Below are positions 47,095 through 55,194 of a stretch of DNA of 61,711 nt, piece after piece. Position numbers and translations under genes: made by a program. The stretch comes from Paenimyroides baculatum (GTDB lineage Bacteria > Bacteroidota > Bacteroidia > Flavobacteriales > Flavobacteriaceae): NCBI RefSeq assembly GCF_008629655.1, contig NZ_VWSG01000015.1, positions 1 to 61,711 of the forward strand. The letters run 5' to 3'. Numbering within the stretch: position 1 is the first letter of the stretch; the number at the start of each line of letters is the position of its first letter. The notes beneath the pieces were generated by a model that had not been told where the DNA came from, made no database searches, and saw only the letters and a program-made list of their open reading frames with translations.

Positions 47095-48300
47095 ATGAAC
47101 TTCAATCAGGTAAAAATCTTATTCGTTTTAAGCAAAGCTAAAATGAATATGCGGGGAATGTGTCCTCTCATTTGTAGAATAACTTACAATGGTAAACGTA
47201 AAGAATTCTCTACAGGATTCTTAGCTTCAGAAAACGACTGGAATGCTAAACTTCAAATAGTTACCACTAAAACCACCTACGCTAAAAATATCAATACACA
47301 TCTAAATAAGGTGTATCGCGATTTATTAGCCACATACTCAGAATTGGTGTTAGATAAAGAGATCTTCACTGTATATGATATTTATAATGTCTATATGGGT
47401 ACTTCAAAAGGTGGAATACTTCATACTGTAGAATATTTTCAAGATTACTTACTAAAAATAAAAAGATTAGTTGGTAAAGATATGGAGCAATCTACATGGA
47501 AGAAATTTGAGAATTCTTTAATGCATCTCAAATCTTTTATTAATTGGAAATATGATCAACAAGATTTATTACTGCGAGATATTAACCTATTCTTTATTCA
47601 AGAATATGAATTCTATCTTAAAACTGTGAAAGACCTTGCGAATCCAACTATTCACAAAGTAGTACAACGTTTCAAAAAAGTTATGATGCATGCTGAAAAT
47701 GAAGGAATGATACGTAAAACACCTTTTGCGTTACACAAAGCAGTATTGGTTAAGAAAGAAGTAGTTTTTTTGAACCAAGAAGAATTACAAATTCTTGAAG
47801 ATTACACAATTTCTCAACCAAAATTGAATTTGGTACGAAACCTATTTGTGTTTTGCTGTTATACAGGATTACCTTATTATGAAATGTCAACTTTATCTGC
47901 AAAAAATATAGAGCGTGGTTTCGATAAGGAATTATGGTTGGTTGTTGATCGTAAGAAAACTAGTAAATCATACAGAGTACCATTGTTACCTAAAGCAGTT
48001 GAAATAATGCGTGATTATTTAGGTGGAGAAGGTTTGATATTTCCAAAAGTTACCAACCAAAAATTCAATTCTTATTTAAAAGAAATTGCAGATATTGTTG
48101 GAATTGAAAAGAACCTTACACACCACATAGCACGTAAAACCTTTGCGAGTACCGTATTGCTTTACAATGATGTACCTATTGAAATAGTTTCAGAATTATT
48201 AGGACATTCAAGTATTAAAGTAACTCAAGAAAGTTATGCTAGACTATCTAATAAGAAAGTGAGTGAAACAATGATTAGATTAAGTAAAATCTTGAAATGA
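47095..48300 (+). CDS. Tyrosine site-specific integrase
   Basis: 401 residues from the ATG at 47095. N-terminal arm-binding domain (KMNMRGMCPLICRITYNGKR), SAM-like core-binding domain (about 110-215) and C-terminal catalytic domain. The catalytic H344-x-x-R347 is in THHIARKTFAS, H371 in LLGHSSIKVTQ and nucleophile Y381 in ESYARLS. At the usual first Arg (TGLRxxE) it has TGLPYYEM, P260, a substitution seen in many Bacteroidota integrases of the IntDOT kind. It lies 131 bases inside the left repeat and should act on tRNA-Asn. Confidence 0.95.
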   Translation: MNFNQVKILFVLSKAKMNMRGMCPLICRITYNGKRKEFSTGFLASENDWNAKLQIVTTKTTYAKNINTHLNKVYRDLLATYSELVLDKEIFTVYDIYNVYMGTSKGGILHTVEYFQDYLLKIKRLVGKDMEQSTWKKFENSLMHLKSFINWKYDQQDLLLRDINLFFIQEYEFYLKTVKDLANPTIHKVVQRFKKVMMHAENEGMIRKTPFALHKAVLVKKEVVFLNQEELQILEDYTISQPKLNLVRNLFVFCCYTGLPYYEMSTLSAKNIERGFDKELWLVVDRKKTSKSYRVPLLPKAVEIMRDYLGGEGLIFPKVTNQKFNSYLKEIADIVGIEKNLTHHIARKTFASTVLLYNDVPIEIVSELLGHSSIKVTQESYARLSNKKVSETMIRLSKILK

Positions 48301-48435
48301 TAATCAAATGTTTAACAATTTTTAATAAGTTTGTAAGGTCTAGTGAAAGACATTATTTAAAATCTAAAAAGTATAAATGAATTTATAAAAGATAACTAAC
48401 ATATTAAAATATTAGCGTTTCGCTTTAAAATTTCC

Positions 48436-48558
48436 TGTTCAGAAAATACGACCAATTTTTTTTCAAGCATTACAGGGAAGTGAAAGTGGAAGCGCCTACG
48501 GTTTCGTGGGCGTTCCTTTTTGCTTTGTAATGCAGCCTTTGGTCGGGCGATCTGAACA
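48436..48558 (+). ncRNA. Candidate structured RNA: four nested inverted repeats
   Basis: Read inward, four pairs of arms nest perfectly: TGTTCAGA (48436) with TCTGAACA (48551-48558); CGACCAA (48449) with TTGGTCG (48539-48545); GCATTACA (48467) with TGTAATGC (48526-48533); and a central hairpin GGAAGCGCCTACG / CGTGGGCGTTCC (48488-48516) with a GTTT loop. The central hairpin is followed by TTTTTGC. No open frame covers it. It is GC-richer than its surroundings and sits between the integrase and the first lipoprotein gene. It fits a small structured RNA, a cis-regulatory leader or a DNA-level structure. Function is not assigned. Confidence 0.55.
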
Positions 48559-48603
48559 AGCAATTGGAATAGCTCACGTTTTTTTATGCTTAAAATTTAA
48601 GTT

Positions 48604-49032
48604 ATGACTAAAAAAATATTAATGATAGGACTTGTTTTAATATCATTAAACTCTTGTAAAGACAGGGAGTTAGAAGATTTAAAGCTCGAGAATGAAAGTC
48701 TGAAAAATGAATTATTCACACGGAATCAAGCTGTTTATACTTGGACAGTAATAGAATGTAAAATAGGAGCCTACACCATAGACAATGGTTATGGTAAGAA
48801 AGGTTTTTTTAAAGGAACTGACGACGTTTTATATTGGTCTGAAATCGAGATGTTTAATAATTTTAATGAAGATATTAAATACCAACTTCAAGATCAGTTG
48901 GAAAAAAAATGTAGAAATCGTTATGGTATGGAATTACATTCAATTCAAAAAAAGGAAACTTTTGCATTTAATAGCTATGCAGAAGCAAGTCAATTTAAAG
49001 ATAGTGTAACAAATGGTAATAAAAATAAATAA
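48604..49032 (+). CDS. Putative lipoprotein, unknown
   Basis: 142 residues. Lipobox ISLNSC near residue 18 after a short hydrophobic signal (MTKKILMIGLVLISLNSC). A coiled-coil stretch (ELEDLKLENESLKNELF) is followed by a small domain with YTWTVIECKIGAYTIDNGYG and acidic/aromatic C-terminal helices. No known domain. First gene after the structured stretch; the next lipoprotein starts 3 bases later. Confidence 0.65.
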   Translation: MTKKILMIGLVLISLNSCKDRELEDLKLENESLKNELFTRNQAVYTWTVIECKIGAYTIDNGYGKKGFFKGTDDVLYWSEIEMFNNFNEDIKYQLQDQLEKKCRNRYGMELHSIQKKETFAFNSYAEASQFKDSVTNGNKNK

Positions 49033-49035
49033 AAA

Positions 49036-49851
49036 ATGAAAACAAGACTACTTACAATCTTCTCGGCTATAACACTTTTACTTAGTAGCTGTACCAATCT
49101 AAACGACAAAAGACTAACAGATTTAGATGAATTAAATGTAAAAGGTAAGGTGAAATCTATAACAGTAAAAAGCTTTGAAGCAGAAGAAAAATTTGGAAAA
49201 GCTGTTAAAACTACTATAGAAGATTTTTACAAAGAAATGTTTGACGAAAATGGATTTGTTACTGAAATGCATATATTCAATACGGAAGAACTAAAAGTTG
49301 GCACAAGCTTCTATAAGTATGATGAAAAAGGAAATATGAATGAGAGTATATTCGCTTTTGAAATAGGATCAAATAAAGGGGATAAGATTAAGAGGTCAAG
49401 TAAAAGTACTTATACGTACAATGAACGAGGTTTTAGAGTGGAAGAAAATAAGTATTCAACTGAAGGCTTATTTGAAACTAAGGTTACATACACATATAAC
49501 GAAAACAACCTTAATATCGAACAGAATACATATAATGCAAATGGGGAGTTAATAGGAAAAGAAACCTATAAATACAATAAAGATCGACAAGTAACTGAAT
49601 CCAAAAGCTATTTAATTGAGAATGGGAGTGAACACAACTCTACAACTGAATTTTGGTATAATGATAAAGGAGATCGTTCTAAAATGCGATTTGTCAGTAT
49701 AGATAAATTTGCTCATGTAGATATTTTATCAAGCTTTGAATATGAATATGATGAGAAAGAAAATTGGATAAAAGAGATTGTATATTCAGAGGACTCATCA
49801 GAAAGAAAACCTTTTAAAATAACCGAACGCGAAATAGTATATTATAAATAA
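49036..49851 (+). CDS. Lipoprotein with YD/RHS-like tyrosine repeats
   Basis: 271 residues. Signal and lipobox MKTRLLTIFSAITLLLSSC (Cys19). From about residue 90 it contains six spaced repeats of the form Y-x-Y-[D/N]-x-x-G: YKYDEKGNMNES, YTYNERGFRVEE, YTYNENNLNIEQ, YKYNKDRQVTES, FWYNDKGDRSKM and YEYDEKENWIKE. This gives a beta-strand repeat like short RHS/YD or MORN-type lipoproteins of Bacteroidota. It is an outer-membrane or surface protein by signal. Role on the island unknown; possibly a fitness or exclusion trait. Confidence 0.7.
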   Translation: MKTRLLTIFSAITLLLSSCTNLNDKRLTDLDELNVKGKVKSITVKSFEAEEKFGKAVKTTIEDFYKEMFDENGFVTEMHIFNTEELKVGTSFYKYDEKGNMNESIFAFEIGSNKGDKIKRSSKSTYTYNERGFRVEENKYSTEGLFETKVTYTYNENNLNIEQNTYNANGELIGKETYKYNKDRQVTESKSYLIENGSEHNSTTEFWYNDKGDRSKMRFVSIDKFAHVDILSSFEYEYDEKENWIKEIVYSEDSSERKPFKITEREIVYYK

Positions 49852-49856
49852 ATTCT

Positions 49857-50045
49857 ATGCCTAAGTTTTTAAAATATATATTGTTGGTATGCGGAATTGT
49901 TCTTTTTTGGATTAGTGGTGATTTAATAAGAGGAAAGGGATTTGATGATGCGCTGAATGACTTAATTTATTCTATTGGTTTTATGACTACTATTGCTGTT
50001 TTAGGTTATCTATTTTACATATTCGTTATTAAGAAAGATTCCTAA
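49857..50045 (+). CDS. Small membrane protein
   Basis: 62 residues with two hydrophobic helices (FLKYILLVCGIVLFWISGDL and IGFMTTIAVLGYLFYIFVIK) and a charged tail. It follows the YD-repeat lipoprotein by 5 bases and is ended by a strong hairpin, so these three small genes form one unit. No family recognised. Confidence 0.6.
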   Translation: MPKFLKYILLVCGIVLFWISGDLIRGKGFDDALNDLIYSIGFMTTIAVLGYLFYIFVIKKDS

Positions 50046-50066
50046 ATCTAAAAATCATAAACCAAT

Positions 50067-50109
50067 GCAAACGGGGAGTTATCTAATAGGTAGCCCCCTG
50101 TTTGCTTTT
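50067..50109 (+). terminator. Terminator of the lipoprotein unit
   Basis: GCAAACGGGG / CCCCCTGTTTGC stem followed by four T residues, 22 bases after the small membrane protein. Confidence 0.75.
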
Positions 50110-50478
50110 AAATTGGGATGCCCCCGTGCTTCTAATAGACAACCACCATTTTAGGTAGTTAATTCGTAGCTTTTTAATTCAAACATACCTTGGAAGTCCT
50201 TGATTAACAAAAGGTTTCTTAAAATAATTGTATTCAATTAAATTCTATACCATTATCAATTGCTAAAGTTCAAAGCAATTTTAACTAAAACTTAATACGC
50301 TACAGTAGTTGTTAATAGTTCAAGCTACATTATACCTTTTGAAATCATGAGAGGTTATTGTAGCTTCTTGAAGCTTTTAGATGTATTAAAAGCTAAAAAA
50401 ATTCGATCCCTTCTCGCTCACGCTCGAAGGGATTTTTTGTACTCAAAATTTAAATTAACTATCTAAAATTAAGAAACT
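50110..50478 (+). ncRNA. Gene-free stretch ending in a terminator; possible small RNA
   Basis: 369 bases without a supportable gene. Near its end are AGCTTC / GAAGCT (50362-50375) and AGCTTTTA / TAAAAGCT (50372-50394). These share bases, so only one can form at a time. Then comes ATCCCTTC / GAAGGGAT (50406-50433) with a T-run. Because the previous unit already has its terminator, this second terminator implies a separate short transcript or an attenuated leader for the ATPase gene at 50479. No clear promoter was found. Confidence 0.35.
50406..50438 (+). terminator. Terminator-like hairpin before the ATPase gene
   Basis: ATCCCTTC / GAAGGGAT stem with a 12-base loop and six T residues, 41 bases before the next ATG. 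Confidence 0.65.
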
Positions 50479-51336
50479 ATGCAATTACAAAAAGCACAAA
50501 GACATCAAGTAAAATTAAGAATTGGACTATCGGGTCCTAGTGGCTACGGAAAATCATATTCAGCCTTACTATTAGCCTATGGCATCACAGAGGATTGGAC
50601 TAAAATTGCCATCATTGACACCGAAAACAACAGCGCAAGCCTTTATTCTCATTTAGGGGAATTTAACGTATTAGCACTACAAGAACCGTTCGCTCCAGAA
50701 AGATACATTGAAGCAATTAAAGTCTGTGAAAACGCAGATATGGAGGTAATTATCGTTGACTCTATCAGTCACGAGTGGCAAGGTAAAGGTGGCTGTTTGG
50801 AAATTCACGAAATGCTGGGTGGCAGATTCAACGATTGGGCGAAAGTTACTCCAAGACATAATGCGTTTTTAGATGCTATTATACAATCTAAATGCCATGT
50901 AATTACTACATCACGTAGAAAAGTAGATTACAGTATCGACCAAGATTCTAACGGTAAAACAAAAGTATCCAAAGTAGGTATGAAAGAAATTACTCGTGAG
51001 GGTTATGAGTATGAATTAACCGTAAACTTTGAATTTTTGAACGATAGAAATCTAGTAAATGCTTCAAAAGACCGTACAGGCTTATTTGCAGGTAAACCCG
51101 AATTTGTGATTAATTCATCAACAGGTAAAAAACTATCTGATTGGTGCAAACAGGGTAAATCGTTAGATCAAATCAAACTACAGATTTATCAAGCTACCAA
51201 TGAAGAAGATTTAAAACAATTGTACAACAAGTACATTGACCAACGTAAAGATATTTACGAAGACATTCTAAAGCGTAAAACAGAATTAGAATTTACACCA
51301 AATCAAATCATTTCAGACAACATTATTAACATCTAA
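50479..51336 (+). CDS. P-loop ATPase, phage Sak4/RecA-like type
   Basis: 285 residues. Walker A is GPSGYGKSYSALL (P-loop 19-26). The Walker B-like stretch is MEVIIVDSISHEWQGKGG. It resembles the nucleotide-binding AAA/RecA-type proteins of phages and islands, some of which (Sak4) act as single-strand annealing or recombination ATPases; that subclass is inference. It is paired with the DUF3871 gene 12 bases downstream, a recurring neighbour in Bacteroidota mobile DNA. Confidence 0.8.
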   Translation: MQLQKAQRHQVKLRIGLSGPSGYGKSYSALLLAYGITEDWTKIAIIDTENNSASLYSHLGEFNVLALQEPFAPERYIEAIKVCENADMEVIIVDSISHEWQGKGGCLEIHEMLGGRFNDWAKVTPRHNAFLDAIIQSKCHVITTSRRKVDYSIDQDSNGKTKVSKVGMKEITREGYEYELTVNFEFLNDRNLVNASKDRTGLFAGKPEFVINSSTGKKLSDWCKQGKSLDQIKLQIYQATNEEDLKQLYNKYIDQRKDIYEDILKRKTELEFTPNQIISDNIINI

Positions 51337-51348
51337 AACAAAATTATT

Positions 51349-52332
51349 ATGGAACTATTAGCAGTAAGAAACACTCCTGTAATGGAAATCATCGAAGATT
51401 CAAAAATCGAAAACACATCAAAAACAAGATTTATAGAGGCTAACACGGTAAATGTTAGCCTTTCTCATTTAAAAGAAGAATGTATAATACCTGTATTCGC
51501 AAAAGATAACGAAACTACAATTAGTCATTATGAATTCGTGAATACTGTTCAAGATGCTTTACACGAAATATTAGGACATAACGCACATTTAAAACTTGAT
51601 ATACGTGTGTCTCATGTAATTAAAGGCAGAATCCCAAGTGCAATTGGTAAACCTGCAAAAGAACTGTTAGAGCACGAGAAAACCATCTATTACGAACGTA
51701 TGGCATTTGTATTTGAAATACCTGAAATCTACGAGGTAATCAATGGAAACCGTATCAATCTATGTGTAGGCGGTGTAAGAGCATACAATCAAGAGAATTT
51801 GTTCAGTAAGAAGTCTATTGAGAAGTTTAAGGTATTTGTAGGTTATCAAAATACCGTTTGTACCAATCTATGTATTGCAACCGATGGATTGAAAGCTGAT
51901 TTACGTGTGAGTTCTACTATGGAATTGAAACAAAAAGTATATGAACTATTTAATTCTTATGATAGACAATCTCATGTAAATACAATGAAGTCTATGTTGA
52001 ATCATAAAATATCCGAAGAAGAGTTTGCTCATTTAGTTGGTAAAATGAAAATGTACAATTACCAATCAAAAGAAGCTAAAAAGCAGTTGTTTCCTATCAC
52101 TATTACAGAGACACAGATTAACTCTATTGTAAAAGATTATCATACAGATATTGACTTTATGAAAGCTGATGATGGTACAATTAACTTCTGGAATTTATAC
52201 AACTTATTTACCGAAGCAAACAAAAGCACGTACATAGATGTCAACTTTGAGCGTAATGCCAATGCATACGAGTTTATACAATACCTAACTAATTTTAAAG
52301 CAAACGAAGTTAGCAATTGGTATCTAGACTAA
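51349..52332 (+). CDS. DUF3871 family protein
   Basis: 327 residues. Matches the DUF3871 layout as I remember it: N-terminal ANTVNVSLSHLKEECIIPVF, middle RVSHVIKGRIPSAIGKPAKE, YYERMAFVFEIPEI, LCVGGVRAYNQENLFSKK, VFVGYQNTVCTNLCIATDGL, and C-terminal NFWNLYNLFTEANKSTYIDV. The family is confined mostly to Bacteroidota plasmids and islands. Function is unknown. The constant pairing with a P-loop ATPase suggests a DNA replication or recombination role. Confidence 0.85.
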   Translation: MELLAVRNTPVMEIIEDSKIENTSKTRFIEANTVNVSLSHLKEECIIPVFAKDNETTISHYEFVNTVQDALHEILGHNAHLKLDIRVSHVIKGRIPSAIGKPAKELLEHEKTIYYERMAFVFEIPEIYEVINGNRINLCVGGVRAYNQENLFSKKSIEKFKVFVGYQNTVCTNLCIATDGLKADLRVSSTMELKQKVYELFNSYDRQSHVNTMKSMLNHKISEEEFAHLVGKMKMYNYQSKEAKKQLFPITITETQINSIVKDYHTDIDFMKADDGTINFWNLYNLFTEANKSTYIDVNFERNANAYEFIQYLTNFKANEVSNWYLD

Positions 52333-52364
52333 TAATAATAGCTTTTATATGAATAAGCGTTCTA

Positions 52365-52613
52365 ATGAATGAATACGAAAAACTGCTACAACAGATACAT
52401 TTAACCTACTCAAACGAACTGTATGTTGTTGACTATTTGGGGCATTTAATTAAGCTTGAATGCCCTTTTATTGTTGAAGCAACAGAAACTATAGGGAATG
52501 TGCAACAAGGCTCTAGATACGAGGTTTTAAGCGTTAAAATCTCCATCAGATTAGAAACTGTGTATCAGATAAACAACAGTTACTATCTGTACAAATCCTT
52601 TGAGATATTATAA
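52365..52613 (+). CDS. Small hypothetical protein
   Basis: 82 residues, acidic and beta-rich (LYVVDYLGHLIKLECPFIVE; GSRYEVLSVKISIRLETVYQ). No membrane segment. It lies 32 bases after DUF3871 and before a terminator, so it is probably the last gene of that unit. Not recognised. Confidence 0.55.
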   Translation: MNEYEKLLQQIHLTYSNELYVVDYLGHLIKLECPFIVEATETIGNVQQGSRYEVLSVKISIRLETVYQINNSYYLYKSFEIL

Positions 52614-52702
52614 TTAAACAACCTGTTATGCTGTATTTTGATGCAAAACTTTTGAGACGGTTACAGGTCAAACAAATAACCACTGAAAACGTTTAACCAT
52701 AC

Positions 52703-52739
52703 AAGACTGAAGTTCTATAGGCTTCAGTCTTATTTTTTT
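52703..52739 (+). terminator. Terminator of the ATPase-DUF3871 unit
   Basis: AAGACTGAAG / CTTCAGTCTT perfect 10-bp stem followed by ATTTTTTT. Confidence 0.88.
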
Positions 52740-52830
52740 GATAAGTCAACTTTTTTTGCAAAAAGTTAGGGGTATCTATTCAAGAGCTCAAAATTACTAA
52801 ATGTTTATATTTGCTTTAAACATATAAATA

Positions 52831-53592
52831 ATGAAACCTTTTTTAATCGATTACTTTATAGATAGAGAATCATTTATAGATTTACAAATAGACTTTCTAA
52901 AACAAGATTTTGTGTATAGTATGAATTCAGAGTTCTTTCCATCTTTTGAAAGAGCTTTGAAAAAAGAGGACTTCTACATTGAAGAACAAGTGCCTTTATC
53001 ATATTCGGAAGATCCTAATGGAATCTCATTCACAATGCAAAAACTTTATTTTTATAAGACTTACTTAGGGACGATAATTCATAAATTATCATCTAATTAC
53101 TTAAACGATTTTTACAATTACATTCGTGAAGATTTATTAGAAAGTCAAAAAGATAGACGTAAGTTCCTAAACGAAGGAAAAAAACGTGTGGCGTCTATAA
53201 TTGATAATATTAACCAATTCAATTTTATTGATTTTAGGTTGCTTACTGAATTAAAATCACAATTATGTCAGATTGAGTTTGCAATCAATTCTCCAACACT
53301 ATATAACGATAAGTATTTGAAAATAGATAAATTGGCTTTGCACAAATGGAATGAGACAGATTTAGTTACATTTTTTCATTTTTTACGAACTCAAAAAGTG
53401 ATTGATTTTATATCCGATGCAGAATTAGGTCGATTTCTAGAGCGTAGCTTTTGTGTTGAAAATCATGAAGGAGAAGTTTCGTCATTAGATAGTTTAAACA
53501 AAAGATTAAACGATCTCAAAAACGTAAATAAGCTAAATGATAGGTCTGAAAAGAGATTAAGCGATTTATTTAAAAAATTTTCAAAATATTAA
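52831..53592 (+). CDS. Hypothetical protein, possibly RteC-like at the C terminus
   Basis: 253 residues, helical and charged. TATATTTG at 52806-52813 gives a likely -7 box. The C-terminal third (HKWNETDLVTFFHFLRTQKV, FISDAELGRFLERSF) has the arrangement of the RteC/AbiEi-like helix-turn-helix tails of Bacteroidota mobile elements, but I cannot confirm it. It may be a regulator of the replication gene 138 bases downstream. Confidence 0.55.
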   Translation: MKPFLIDYFIDRESFIDLQIDFLKQDFVYSMNSEFFPSFERALKKEDFYIEEQVPLSYSEDPNGISFTMQKLYFYKTYLGTIIHKLSSNYLNDFYNYIREDLLESQKDRRKFLNEGKKRVASIIDNINQFNFIDFRLLTELKSQLCQIEFAINSPTLYNDKYLKIDKLALHKWNETDLVTFFHFLRTQKVIDFISDAELGRFLERSFCVENHEGEVSSLDSLNKRLNDLKNVNKLNDRSEKRLSDLFKKFSKY

Positions 53593-53730
53593 GCCTTGTA
53601 TTTCCTCTGCAAAATAGAGGAATTTTTTTTTGCCGTTACCAGAGAAATCTACAATTAACACCTTTGTCATGTGATAAAATAAGCGCTTATCCACATCACA
53701 AAATTTATTAACATCTAAATTTTGTATAAA

Positions 53731-55194
53731 ATGACAAATCAAGAACAAAAAGAGCTTTTTCAAGCAATGTTTAAAATCGAGGGTGACAAAGTAGAATTAC
53801 AACAAATGGCATTAATTCATTTACTAGAAGAAATGGGCTTTGGAATTTGTAGAGATGATGACAGTCCTTATAACAATCAATTGATCTATAAACGTAACAA
53901 TGTTATTGAAGTATATAACGAGAAGAATTTAGCATATAAATTAGTCTCATTAATGAAAGCTCATGAATTAGATAAAAAACTTATTGAAAAATTTCTTAGA
54001 GGCAGTATAGGATATTTATCGGTTAACAAGTTACAGTTTCTTAAAACTATTGAACTTAATATTCTAAGAGATACTCGTGATACAACCTTTATACCATTTA
54101 TGAATAAGTTGATCAAAATTACTCGCAATGGTTATGAGATAATTAAATATAAAGATATTGATGGTTCAATTTTATCAGATAGTAGAATTAAAAGAACATT
54201 CGTAGAGTCTGAAACAAGTGATGGTTGTAATTTTAAAGAATTCTGCAAGATGATTACTGGAAATAATGAGGAAAGGTTTGGTTCTTTAAAATCAATTATA
54301 GGTTATCTTTTACACACTAATAAGGAAGCGCAAGAAAATAAAATTGTGTTGCTTTATGATGCTGAAACTGGTACAAAAACTTCTGCAAATGGAGGTACAG
54401 GTAAAACTTTATTGATCAACGGTGCGATTAAACAGCTAAGAAACGTAACAGTAATTGACGGTAAGAGATATGATGATAGAACAAATAGATTTCTATATCA
54501 AAATGTAGATCCTTATACAAATACAGTATTCTTAGACGATGTAAACGATAAATTTAACCTAGAGGACATATTTTCTGTTTCAACAGGAGATTTTGAAGTT
54601 GAGAAAAAAGGAAAACAATCGTTCATTTTGGACTATAAATATGCACCAAAATTTGTGGTGTCATCAAATAGAGAGGTTAAAATGATTGCAGGAGCTTCAT
54701 CTGAACGCAGAAAAATTGAATTAGTATTAGATAATGTCTTTAATGCTACAAATACTCCAAAAGATCATTTTAATGAAATTTTCTTTTCTGATGATTGGAA
54801 TGATGAAGCTTTCAATAAATTCTTTCTATTTATGGTGGAATGTATTGTTTATTATCATCAAAATGGATTAAAAGAATACAAAGATCAAGATATTCAAGAT
54901 TCAAGAGTAAGAAGTTTGATCGGTAATAAAATGTTTGATTTCTGTGAGTCAATTACGAATTTTACAGACGATGAATGGAATATAAAAAAGGAAGTTGTGG
55001 AGGTATATAATGAATCACAAGATTATCCAATATCTTCAAATTCAATCACACGGGATATCAAGAAATACTGCTTTTATAAAGGTTATAAATATGTAGAAAA
55101 GAATGCAGGTGGTGTTTTTTCATTCAAAATAGTAGATACGCATAAACCATTAGAAACGGATAATATTTTAGAGGAAGGAGCTAATAATGAATAA
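53731..55194 (+). CDS. Primase/SF3-type helicase family protein
   Basis: 487 residues from the ATG at 53731; the TTG nine bases upstream is less likely. The C-terminal ATPase has Walker A ANGGTGKTLL (about 219-228), Walker B TVFLDDVND (about 265-273), and a sensor stretch KFVVSSNREVKMIAGASSER with an Arg finger candidate. This matches the D5-like/DUF5906 replication helicases of phages and plasmids. The N-terminal 200 residues lack an obvious AEP primase catalytic triad, so primase activity is doubtful. It is the probable replication initiator of the island. Confidence 0.87.
   Translation: MTNQEQKELFQAMFKIEGDKVELQQMALIHLLEEMGFGICRDDDSPYNNQLIYKRNNVIEVYNEKNLAYKLVSLMKAHELDKKLIEKFLRGSIGYLSVNKLQFLKTIELNILRDTRDTTFIPFMNKLIKITRNGYEIIKYKDIDGSILSDSRIKRTFVESETSDGCNFKEFCKMITGNNEERFGSLKSIIGYLLHTNKEAQENKIVLLYDAETGTKTSANGGTGKTLLINGAIKQLRNVTVIDGKRYDDRTNRFLYQNVDPYTNTVFLDDVNDKFNLEDIFSVSTGDFEVEKKGKQSFILDYKYAPKFVVSSNREVKMIAGASSERRKIELVLDNVFNATNTPKDHFNEIFFSDDWNDEAFNKFFLFMVECIVYYHQNGLKEYKDQDIQDSRVRSLIGNKMFDFCESITNFTDDEWNIKKEVVEVYNESQDYPISSNSITRDIKKYCFYKGYKYVEKNAGGVFSFKIVDTHKPLETDNILEEGANNE

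Noticed and set aside
48301..48603. Retron or group II intron as an explanation for the structured stretch
   Set aside because: No reverse transcriptase lies nearby and no domain V-like motif was recognised.
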